Shown here: piece after piece, positions 33,230 through 40,791 of the stretch
How the letters are laid out: each line of letters begins with the position of its first letter
Numbering within the stretch: the first letter of the stretch is position 1
Source: Pseudomonas mosselii
GTDB lineage: Bacteria > Pseudomonadota > Gammaproteobacteria > Pseudomonadales > Pseudomonadaceae
Assembly (NCBI RefSeq): GCF_003205295.1
Contig: NZ_QJRP01000017.1
Span: 56,050 to 120,049, forward strand
Length of the DNA stretch: 64,000 nt
Reading direction: 5' to 3'
Notes under the pieces: generated by a model
The model's input: the letters and a program-made list of their open reading frames with translations, nothing else
Told to the model about the DNA's origin: nothing
Databases searched by the model: none
Translations under genes and position numbers: made by a program

Positions 33230-34465
33230 ATGCGCATACTCTGGACCCTGCCCTACCTGCCCTGGCCCACCACCAGCGGCAGCAAGACCCGGCAATACCA
33301 CCTGCTGCGCGCCCTGGCGCAGCATGGCCACCGGATCACCTTGCTGGTGCAGTCCAAGGTCCCGTTGAGCGACGCGGCGCGCGAGGCCCTGGAGCCACTG
33401 GTGGAGCGCCTGGTGGTGCTACCCCGGCGCGCGCTGCACAGCCCGCTGAACCTGCTGGCCTCGCCCATCATCGACTACCCCATGCGGGCCATCATCAATG
33501 GCCTGGCGCCCTGCCTGAGGCACCGCTTCGAGCAGTTGCTGGACGAACCCTGGGACGTGATCCAGATCGAGCACAGCTACAGTTTCCAGCCGTTCGAGAA
33601 GGCCTTACAGGCCCGTGGCCTGCCCTACATGCTCAGCGAGCACTACCTGGAATCGGTGATGGGCGCCGCCTGCCACGACCGCTTGCCCCTGTGGCTACGG
33701 CCGCTGAACGCCTTCGACCGCTGGCGCTACCGGCGCTGGGAGCAGCGAGTGCTGCGCCAGCCCACCGAGGTGGTGGCGGTCAGCGCCCATGATGCCGAGC
33801 TTATCGGCCAGATCAGCGGGCGCCCGGTGAACGTGGTGGTCAATGGCGTGGACTGCGACCACTACCAGGAGGTTCGCCCCACGCCGCACAGCCAGCGTCT
33901 GCTGTTCGTCGGCAATTTCGAGTACGGCGCCAACCTGGAGGCCATCGAATGGGCGCTGGAAGAGATCCTGCCCCAGGTATGGATGAGCAATCCGGCGGTG
34001 CGCCTGGCCATTGCCGGCCACGCCCTGCCGGCCAGCTGGAAGCTGCACTGGAACGACCCGCGCATCGAGTGGGTGGGCTATCGCCCCGACCTGCGCGAGC
34101 TGCAACGGCGCTCGGCGCTGTTCTTCGCGCCGCTGCGCCACGCCGGCGGCTCCAAGGTGAAGATCCTTGAAGCCATGGCCGCCGGGTTGCCGGTGATCAC
34201 CACCAGCAAGGGCGCCTCAGGCCTGGCCATGAACAACGGCGAGCACTACCTGGGCAGCGACGACAGCGGCCAGCTGGCGCTACTGGTCACCCAGTTGCTC
34301 AACCAGCCATGGCGCATGTGCCAGCTCAGTGAGGCCGGGCGCCAGTTCGCCCGCCAGCGTCATGACTGGAGCGTCGCCGCCCAGCAGCTGGAGAACGTGC
34401 ACATGCGCCTGACCCAGCTGGCGCCGGCCGGCGCCGCAGCCGCCGGCGGCGTGCTAGCCAAGTAG
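33230..34465 (+). CDS. GT4-family glycosyltransferase
   Basis: 411 residues with the GT-B fold. The N-terminus is MRILWTLPYLPWPTTSGSKTRQYHLLRAL, and the donor-binding half has LLFVGNFEYGANLEAIEWAL, WVGYRPDL and GGSKVKILEAMAAGLPVITT, the GT4 Glu motif. The donor and acceptor are unknown; the upstream manC makes a GDP-mannose donor likely. The C-terminus (QLAPAGAAAAGGVLAK) is Ala/Gly-rich. The gene overlaps the 3' end of convergent moeA by 12 nt. Confidence 0.88.
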   Translation: MRILWTLPYLPWPTTSGSKTRQYHLLRALAQHGHRITLLVQSKVPLSDAAREALEPLVERLVVLPRRALHSPLNLLASPIIDYPMRAIINGLAPCLRHRFEQLLDEPWDVIQIEHSYSFQPFEKALQARGLPYMLSEHYLESVMGAACHDRLPLWLRPLNAFDRWRYRRWEQRVLRQPTEVVAVSAHDAELIGQISGRPVNVVVNGVDCDHYQEVRPTPHSQRLLFVGNFEYGANLEAIEWALEEILPQVWMSNPAVRLAIAGHALPASWKLHWNDPRIEWVGYRPDLRELQRRSALFFAPLRHAGGSKVKILEAMAAGLPVITTSKGASGLAMNNGEHYLGSDDSGQLALLVTQLLNQPWRMCQLSEAGRQFARQRHDWSVAAQQLENVHMRLTQLAPAGAAAAGGVLAK

Positions 34466-35674
34466 CTCGCTGAACGGAATGAACGTCACCGCATCGCCCT
34501 GTTGCGGCGTCGTGCCTTCGAGCACCTCCACCACGCCATCGGCCCATGCCGCGCTGCGCAGCACGCCGGAGCTCTGGTTCTTGTAGATGCGCACGCGACC
34601 GTCCTCGATGCGCGCCCGCAGGTACTCGCGGCGCGTTCCGGCCTTGGGCCAGTCGAAGCCCGCCGGCACGCTGAAGCGCAGCGGAGCGACATGGGTCATT
34701 CCCAGCCGACGCAGCAGGTAGGGCCGGGTCAGCAGGCCGAAGGTGACCAGGGTCGAGGCCGGATTGCCCGGCAGGCCGATCACCGGCACCCCCTGGTAAT
34801 GGCCGAAAGTCAGTGGTTTGCCCGGTTTGATCGCCAGCTTCCACAGCGCCAGCTCACCCGCCTCGCGCAGGGCCAGGCCGAGGAAATCGGCTTCGCCCAC
34901 CGACACGCCGCCGGTGGACAGGATCAGGTCGACATCGCCCAGCCCGCCCAGGCACTGGCGGGTGCGCTCGAGATCGTCCGGGAGGATGCCGGCGTCGACC
35001 ACCGTGCAGCCCAGGCGTTGCAGCCAGCTGACCAACAGGCGTCGGTTGCTGTTGTAGATCTGCCCGGGGCCCAGGGCCAGGCCCGGCTCGACCAGTTCGT
35101 CACCGGTCGACAGCACCGCAACCCGGGGCCGACGCCGCACTTCGAGCGTGCCGAAACCCAAGGTCGCGGCCAGCCCGAGCTGGATCGGGCCCAGCCGCGT
35201 GCCGGCGCTCATCACCTGTTCGCCGACACGGGTTTCCTGGCCCTTGGGGCGTACGTTCTGCGCCAGTGCCAGAGGCTCGAGAAAGCGCACCCGGCCGTCT
35301 TCGAGCACCTCGGTGTTTTCCTGCATCTCGACGCAATCGGCACCTTCCGGCAGTGGCGCGCCGGTAAAAATCCGTGCGCAGGTGCCAGGTTCCAGGGGCT
35401 GTGGCGCATGCCCGGCGAAGATGCGCTGGGTCACCCGCAGCGGTTCGCCCTGCCAGTCGGCCAGGCGCAGCGCGTAACCGTCCATGGCGCTGTTGGGCCA
35501 CGGCGGCAGGTCGAGGCCGGCCACCAGCTCATGGGCCAGGACCCGCCCTTCGGCCTCGGCCAGTACTACCTGTTCGGTCTCGGCGATGGGCGCCGTGTCG
35601 GCCAGCGCCAGCAGGCGCTCCAGGGCCTCTTCCACCGGCATCAAGGGCCGGGCCACCTCAGCCACGGCTGTCAC
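34454..35674 (-). CDS. moeA: Molybdopterin molybdenumtransferase MoeA
   Basis: 406 residues. It inserts molybdate into adenylylated molybdopterin, the last step of molybdenum cofactor synthesis. Features: the N-terminal MoeA domain (PPWPNSAMDGYALR), the MoCF domain (RVAVLSTGDELVEPG...STGGVSVGEADF), the loop GLPGNPASTLVTF and the C-terminal domain IV. The first codons overlap the end of moaB by 17 nt, so the two are translated from one message. Confidence 0.96.
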   Translation of the reverse strand: MTAVAEVARPLMPVEEALERLLALADTAPIAETEQVVLAEAEGRVLAHELVAGLDLPPWPNSAMDGYALRLADWQGEPLRVTQRIFAGHAPQPLEPGTCARIFTGAPLPEGADCVEMQENTEVLEDGRVRFLEPLALAQNVRPKGQETRVGEQVMSAGTRLGPIQLGLAATLGFGTLEVRRRPRVAVLSTGDELVEPGLALGPGQIYNSNRRLLVSWLQRLGCTVVDAGILPDDLERTRQCLGGLGDVDLILSTGGVSVGEADFLGLALREAGELALWKLAIKPGKPLTFGHYQGVPVIGLPGNPASTLVTFGLLTRPYLLRRLGMTHVAPLRFSVPAGFDWPKAGTRREYLRARIEDGRVRIYKNQSSGVLRSAAWADGVVEVLEGTTPQQGDAVTFIPFSELLG

Positions 35675-36197
35675 AGGCCGCCGCCTGCTTCAGGTGCGGC
35701 ACGAAATTGCACGGCCGGTGACGGGCGTCCAGCTGCTCGGCGAGGATGCCGTCCCAGCCGGTGCGCACGGCGTTGGTCGAGCCCGGCAGGCAGCAGACCA
35801 GGGTGCCATTGGCAAGCCCGGCCAGGGCGCGGGACTGCACGGTGGAGGTGCCGATGTCGGCCACCGAGATCTGCCGGAACAGCTCGCCAAAGCCCTCGAC
35901 CTGCTTGTCCAGCAGGCACGCCACGGCTTCCGGGGTGCTGTCGCGGCCGGTGAAGCCGGTGCCACCGGTGATCAACACCACCTGCACCTGGTCGTCGGCG
36001 ATCCAGGTCGCGACCTGGGCGCGGATCTTGTAGAGGTCGTCCTTGAGCAGCACGCGCTCGGCCAGGCGGTGGCCGGCGGCGCCCAGGCGATCGACGAACA
36101 GCTGGCCGGAGGTGTCGGTGTCGAAGGTGCGGGTGTCGCTGACCGTCAGCACGGCAATGTTCAGCGCAACGAAAGGGGTATCTGCCTTGGCTTTCAT
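35658..36197 (-). CDS. moaB: Molybdenum cofactor biosynthesis protein MoaB
   Basis: 179 residues, a MogA/MoaB fold. It has NIAVLTVSDTRTFDTDTSG, the molybdopterin-binding TGGTGFTGRDSTPEA and CCLPGSTNAVRTGW. It adenylylates molybdopterin ahead of MoeA. It is the first gene of a moaB-moeA operon on the minus strand. The last residues (HLKQAAACDSRG) are less conserved and are encoded by the part overlapping moeA. Confidence 0.94.
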   Translation of the reverse strand: MKAKADTPFVALNIAVLTVSDTRTFDTDTSGQLFVDRLGAAGHRLAERVLLKDDLYKIRAQVATWIADDQVQVVLITGGTGFTGRDSTPEAVACLLDKQVEGFGELFRQISVADIGTSTVQSRALAGLANGTLVCCLPGSTNAVRTGWDGILAEQLDARHRPCNFVPHLKQAAACDSRG

Positions 36198-36367
36198 GGG
36201 AGTCCGTCGCAGGGTAACTGGGAATGTGCGCTGTTATATCACAGGCCACCCGCGGCGTTGTTCTTGGTCAATGCCGCCGCGATGGCGCTATGCTGCACTG
36301 TGCAAGGAACTTGCGTGGACGCCCTGCGTCTTAATGACATCTAGCACCATCGCACTGGAGAAACACG

Positions 36368-36589
36368 ATGATCCAACGGACCCTTCCCGCCTTCCTGCTT
36401 GCCCTGGGCCTGGGCGCCCTCGCCGGCTGCGCCTCGCCAACCGTCATCACCCTGAACGACGGCCGCGAGATCCAGGCGGTGGACACCCCTTCCTATGACG
36501 ACGATTCCGGTTTCTACGAATTCGAACAGCTCGACGGCAAGCGCACGCGCATCAACAAGGACCAGATCCGCACCGTCAAGGAGCTGTGA
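36368..36589 (+). CDS. YgdI/YgdR-type (DUF903) lipoprotein
   Basis: 73 residues. Signal peptide with lipobox LAGC at about 19-22, then the short DUF903 fold (SPTVITLNDGREIQAVDTPSYDDDSGFYEFEQLDGKRTRINKDQI). Small membrane-anchored lipoproteins of this family are common in gamma-proteobacteria; their role is unknown. GGAG precedes the ATG. Confidence 0.9.
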   Translation: MIQRTLPAFLLALGLGALAGCASPTVITLNDGREIQAVDTPSYDDDSGFYEFEQLDGKRTRINKDQIRTVKEL

Positions 36590-36671
36590 TCCAGCCCTGC
36601 GTTTTTGGCGCAACTCCTTTTTGCAACAAGGGGTTGCGTTGAAAAAAGCGATGCAGTAGCATTTTGGACAT

Positions 36672-36748
36672 CGGAGTGTAGCGCAGCCAGGTAGCGCGTC
36701 TCGTTCGGGACGAGAAGGCCGCAGGTTCGAATCCTGTCTCTCCGACCA
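36672..36748 (+). tRNA. tRNA-Pro (CGG)
   Basis: A 77-nt cloverleaf with the encoded CCA end. The anticodon stem is TCTCG/CGAGA with loop TTCGGGA, giving anticodon CGG. The T arm is GCAGG-TTCGAAT-CCTGT. The acceptor stem CGGAGTG/CTCTCCG has one T-T mismatch at pair 6-67. It is followed 9 nt later by a terminator. No integrase or element boundary is visible next to it. Confidence 0.95.
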
Positions 36749-36756
36749 TATCCCGC

Positions 36757-36783
36757 AAAAAACCCGCCTCGAGCGGGTTTTTT
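36757..36783 (+). terminator. Terminator of the tRNA-Pro gene
   Basis: Stem AACCCGC/GCGGGTT with a 5-nt loop, preceded by A's and followed by six T. Confidence 0.92.
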
Positions 36784-36834
36784 GTTGCCTGCGAAAAGGC
36801 CTGGTGGCGCCCTGCATCGGGCAACACTGGACCC

Positions 36835-36965
36835 TGTAGGAGCGGCCTTGTGTCGCGAAAGGGCCGCAAAGCGGCCCCGGCGATCTTTGCAACAACGCTG
36901 AAATCCCGGGGCTGCTGCGCAGCCCTTTCCGACCGGTCCGACGCCTCGGCAAGGCCGCTCCTACA
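36835..36965. repeat. REP pair (class A), one arm partly replaced
   Basis: The left arm TGTAGGAGCGGCCTTGTGTC is intact. In the right arm the expected CGCGACACAAGG is replaced by CCGACCGGTCCGACGCCTCG before GGCCGCTCCTACA resumes, so the outer 13 nt still pair but the middle does not. Confidence 0.8.
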
Positions 36966-36998
36966 GGTTGGCGCCGCTCCCGCGCTCAGCTTACGCGG

Positions 36999-38564
36999 TT
37001 ACTCCGGCAACACCGGCACGTACAGCAGTTGCAGGCGCGTACTGCTCCACTCACGGGTCTTGTTGGTCAGTTCGAGGTCGTTGTTCAGCTTCTGGCCGTA
37101 GGTCGGCACGATCTCCTTGAGCCTGGCCTGCCACTCGGCGCTCTTGATCCGATCCTTGAAGGTCTTCTCCAGCACGCTCAGCATGATCGGTGCGGCGGTC
37201 GAGGCGCCGGGCGAAGCGCCCAGCAGCGCGGCAATGCTGCCATCCTCGGCGGCCACCACTTCGGTGCCGAACTGCAGCACGCCACCGTGCTCGGGATCCT
37301 TCTTGATCACCTGCACGCGCTGGCCGGCCTGGAGCAGCTTCCAGTCTTCGTTCTTGGCGTTGGGGAAGTACTCGCGCAGGGCCGCCATGCGGTCATCGAA
37401 ACTGAGCATCAGCTGACCCATCAGGTAGGTGCTCAGGTCAATGTTGTCGATACCGGCATGCATCATCGGGCTGATGTTGTGGGTGGTCAGCGAGCTGAAC
37501 ATGTCCAACAGCGAACCGTGCTTGAGGTACTTGGTGGAGAAGGTCGCGAACGGGCCGAACAGCAGCACTTCCTTGCCATCGATCACCCGGGTGTCCAGGT
37601 GCGGCACCGACATCGGCGGCGCGCCGACCGAGGCCTTGCCGTACAACTTGGCCTTGTGGCGGGCGACCAGGTCGGCATTGTCGGTCATCAGGAACTGGCC
37701 ACCGACCGGGAAGCCTGCATAGCCTTGGGCCTCTGGAATGCCGGACTTCTGCAGCAGCTTGAGCGCACCACCACCGGCGCCGATGAAGACGAACTTCGCC
37801 TTGACCGAAGACTCCTTGCCACCGTTGGCCAGGTCGGCCACTACCACATTCCAGCTGCCATCGGCGTTGCGCACGATGTCGCGCACTTCGTGGCTCAGAT
37901 GCAGCTGCACATTGGGGTTGCGGGTCATGGAGGCGAACAGCTGGCGGGTGATCTCGCCGAAGTTCACATCGGTGCCGATGGCCATGCGGGTCGCGGCCAC
38001 CTTCTGCCCGGGATCTCGGCCTTCCATCACCAGCGGCACCCACTTGCGGATCTGCTCGTGGTCCTCGGTGATCTCCATGCCGCGGAACAGCGAGCTGTGC
38101 TGCAGGGCCTCGACGCGTTTGTGCAGGAAGGCGACGTTGTCGTCACCCCAGACAAAGCTCATGTGCGGCACGTTGTTGATGAACGAACGCGGGTTGCTCA
38201 GCACACCCTGCTCGACCTGATAGGCCCAGAACTGCTTGGACACCTCGAACTGCTCGTTGACGTTGACCGCCTTGCTGATGTCGATGCTGCCATCCTTGCC
38301 GACACTGGTATAGTTCAGCTCGCAGAACGCCGAGTGGCCGGTGCCGGCGTTGTTCCAGGCGTTGGAACTTTCCTCGGCGACCTGGTCCATGCGCTCGTAG
38401 ACGTCGACCTTCCAGTTCGGTTCCAGCTCGGTGAGGTAGGTCCCCAGGCTCGCGCTCATGATGCCGCCGCCGATCAGCAGGACCTCGACGGACTTCTGTG
38501 GTTCCGCGGGCTTGGAGCAGCCGATGACGCCCAGGCACAGGAGCGTCAGCAGGATTTTTTTCAT
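36999..38564 (-). CDS. mqo: Malate:quinone oxidoreductase
   Basis: 521 residues. An FAD enzyme that oxidises malate to oxaloacetate and passes electrons to quinone. The FAD motif VLLIGGGIMSASLGTYL is followed by family motifs (NAGTGHSAFCELNYT, GASPGASTA). Unusually, the protein begins MKKILLTLLCLGVIGCSKP, a lipoprotein-like signal with an IGC lipobox, whereas well-studied MQOs face the cytoplasm without a signal. The mature part resembles long MQO paralogues of pseudomonads. The start at 38564 keeps this signal; a frame extension to 38798 adds unlikely sequence. Confidence 0.92.
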   Translation of the reverse strand: MKKILLTLLCLGVIGCSKPAEPQKSVEVLLIGGGIMSASLGTYLTELEPNWKVDVYERMDQVAEESSNAWNNAGTGHSAFCELNYTSVGKDGSIDISKAVNVNEQFEVSKQFWAYQVEQGVLSNPRSFINNVPHMSFVWGDDNVAFLHKRVEALQHSSLFRGMEITEDHEQIRKWVPLVMEGRDPGQKVAATRMAIGTDVNFGEITRQLFASMTRNPNVQLHLSHEVRDIVRNADGSWNVVVADLANGGKESSVKAKFVFIGAGGGALKLLQKSGIPEAQGYAGFPVGGQFLMTDNADLVARHKAKLYGKASVGAPPMSVPHLDTRVIDGKEVLLFGPFATFSTKYLKHGSLLDMFSSLTTHNISPMMHAGIDNIDLSTYLMGQLMLSFDDRMAALREYFPNAKNEDWKLLQAGQRVQVIKKDPEHGGVLQFGTEVVAAEDGSIAALLGASPGASTAAPIMLSVLEKTFKDRIKSAEWQARLKEIVPTYGQKLNNDLELTNKTREWSSTRLQLLYVPVLPE

Positions 38565-38845
38565 TAGCTCAATCCAATTGAAGTGAAGGACTGGCAGTCG
38601 TTGCCCCCGGCGTGCACGCCCGGATGTTGTTGTTCTGGTCAGCAGGAGTCTTGCGAAATCGGGGCACGATCGCCTCGGGCCGTGGCCCGGAGCGCCGTAA
38701 AGCAGGGAGTGTGCCAGGTTGGCCTGGGCCAATGGCGCAGGCCTGTGGCGTGCTGACGCAGTGGGATTGGCCGGGGCTGGTTGGCGGCAATCCGCCAAAT
38801 GGACAGGTACTTTGCCGGGTGGATGGCGGATTTCCCCCGAACGCC

Positions 38846-38962
38846 TGTAGGAGCGGCCTTGTGCCGCGAAAGGGCCGCAAAGCGGCCCCGGCGATCATTG
38901 CGTCAACATTGAAATCCCGGGGCCGTTGCACGGCCCGTTCGCGGCACAAGGCCGCTCCTACA
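38846..38962. repeat. REP-type inverted repeat pair (class A)
   Basis: Arms TGTAGGAGCGGCCTTGTGCC and the inverse around inner stems GGGCCGCAAAGCGGCCC and GGGGCCGTTGCACGGCCC; nearly the same size as the pair at 323-439. Confidence 0.85.
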
Positions 38963-38981
38963 CAGGGATCGTGCAGGCTTG

Positions 38982-40595
38982 TCAGGCAGTGAGGCGGGAA
39001 GTGACCTCACCCAGCTGTCCCGACAGACCGTGCAAGCGCTGCCCGGCCTGTTCGGTGTGCTGCACGGCCTCCTGGTTGGCGGTGGCGATGCGGGTGATCT
39101 CGACCAGGTTGCGCGAGATGTCCTCGGCGACACTGGTCTGTTCCTCTGCGGCCGTGGCGATCTGCCGGTTCATGTCGCGGATCGCCTCCACCGCCGTGGT
39201 GATGCGCTGCAGCATCTGCCCGGCCTGCTGCACCTGCTCGGCGCCCTCCTCGCTGCGCTGCTGGCCGCTCTCGATGGCCTTGACCGCCTCCACCGCGCCC
39301 GACTGCACCGCCTCAATGATCTGGTGGATCTCGGCGATCGACGCCGCGGTGCGCTGGGCCAGGCTGCGCACCTCGTCGGCCACCACCGCAAAACCACGCC
39401 CGGCCTCGCCGGCACGGGCGGCCTCGATGGCGGCGTTGAGCGCCAGCAGGTTGGTCTGCTCGGCAATGCCGCGAATCACTTCGAGCACCTTGCCGATGCG
39501 CGTGCTGTCGTGCTCCAGGTGACGGATCACCGTCGCGGTACCGGCGATCTCGCGGTTGACCACGGCAATGGTGTCGATGGTCCGCTGCATGACCTGCTCG
39601 CCGGCCTGGGCACTGTGGTCGGCCTCGTCCGCGGCGCGGGCGGCATCGGCGGCGTGGCGCGCTACTTCCTGGGCAGTGGCGGACATCTCGTGCATGGCCG
39701 TGGCGACCTGGTCGGTGCGCTGGAACTGGTCGTGGGTGCCATGGGCCATGTCGCCGGCAATGCTGCGCAACCGGCCGCTGGCGCTTTCCAGTTCCTCGGC
39801 GTTGTCCTTGAGGCGCCCGACGGTCTCGGCGAGGAAGTCGCGCAGGGTGTTGGCGGCCAGCGCCAGGCGCCCCAGTTCATCCTCGCGGCGGCTGTCGACG
39901 CGGGCGGCGAAACGCCCCTGGCTGAGCTGGGCGACGTAGTCGATCAGCTGACGGATCGGTTCGACCAGGCTGCGGTTGACCAGCCACAGGCTGAACAGCC
40001 CTACCAGTACGGCCGAGCCCAGCATCACCAGCACACCCAGCCATACCGTGCGCTCGGCGCTGGCGCTGATGGCGCCGGCACGCCCGTGGGCGTCGGCGCG
40101 CAACTGCTCCACCAGCGCGCTCATCTGGTCGCTGGTTGCACGGTCCACGCCCTTGACCGCCAGGTCGCCCGCCACCGGGTCGCCGCCGGCGGCCAGGAAC
40201 GCCTGGCGCCCCTGCTCATAGGCCGAGCCCAGTTGCCGGTGGCTGGCCTTGAGCTGCTCCAGGCGCGCCTTGAGCGCCGGCTCGCTGCTGTCGATCAATT
40301 GCCCCAGCAACTGCTGTACCTGCTGCTCGCGGGCCTGGAACTGCTGCCAGTACTTGTCCAGCTCCGCCGGCTGACGACCGCGCAGCAGCACGTTTTTCCA
40401 CTCCTGGACCTGGACCTTGAACTGCAGGTTGGCTTCGTCGATCAGTTGCGAGGCACGCAACGGCCCGTCCACCAGCTCGGCGTAGCCGCGCACGCTGGAC
40501 GACAGGAACTGGAAGCACACCAGGGCGATCAGCAGGATCGCCACCAGGCTGCCACCGAGCAGGGAGAGGATTTGCACTCTGAGGGATTTACGCAA
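38982..40595 (-). CDS. Methyl-accepting chemotaxis protein
   Basis: About 537 residues from the TTG at 40595, giving LRKSLRVQILSLLGG directly before the first membrane helix, as usual for receptors. A helical periplasmic domain follows (about 40-205), then a second membrane helix (WLGVLVMLGSAVLVGLFSLWL), HAMP (RQLIDYVAQLSQGRFAARV) and the signalling tip NLLALNAAIEAARAGEAGRGFAVVADEVRSLAQRTA. There is no C-terminal CheR-tethering pentapeptide. An ATG at 40658 would add 21 residues. The ligand is unknown. Confidence 0.9.
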   Translation of the reverse strand: MRKSLRVQILSLLGGSLVAILLIALVCFQFLSSSVRGYAELVDGPLRASQLIDEANLQFKVQVQEWKNVLLRGRQPAELDKYWQQFQAREQQVQQLLGQLIDSSEPALKARLEQLKASHRQLGSAYEQGRQAFLAAGGDPVAGDLAVKGVDRATSDQMSALVEQLRADAHGRAGAISASAERTVWLGVLVMLGSAVLVGLFSLWLVNRSLVEPIRQLIDYVAQLSQGRFAARVDSRREDELGRLALAANTLRDFLAETVGRLKDNAEELESASGRLRSIAGDMAHGTHDQFQRTDQVATAMHEMSATAQEVARHAADAARAADEADHSAQAGEQVMQRTIDTIAVVNREIAGTATVIRHLEHDSTRIGKVLEVIRGIAEQTNLLALNAAIEAARAGEAGRGFAVVADEVRSLAQRTAASIAEIHQIIEAVQSGAVEAVKAIESGQQRSEEGAEQVQQAGQMLQRITTAVEAIRDMNRQIATAAEEQTSVAEDISRNLVEITRIATANQEAVQHTEQAGQRLHGLSGQLGEVTSRLTA

Positions 40596-40791
40596 GATTG
40601 CGGATCTCGGAACAAGGAAGAGGGAAACGGCGCACGCCGGCACCGCCGACAGAGGCATCCTTGTCCTCGTTCGCCCCAAAAAGCCGCCATCGGGCGATGA
40701 CAGCCAGGGCGAGCACCTGCGCAACGGCCGAGGCAGATAGTCTCAGGCAATTGCTACAGAATTGTTACAAAACAGCGACAGCCACGGCCGC

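Noticed and set aside
36672..36968. tRNA-Pro as an integration site of a genomic island
   Set aside because: No integrase, no duplicated tRNA 3' end and normal core genes on both sides.
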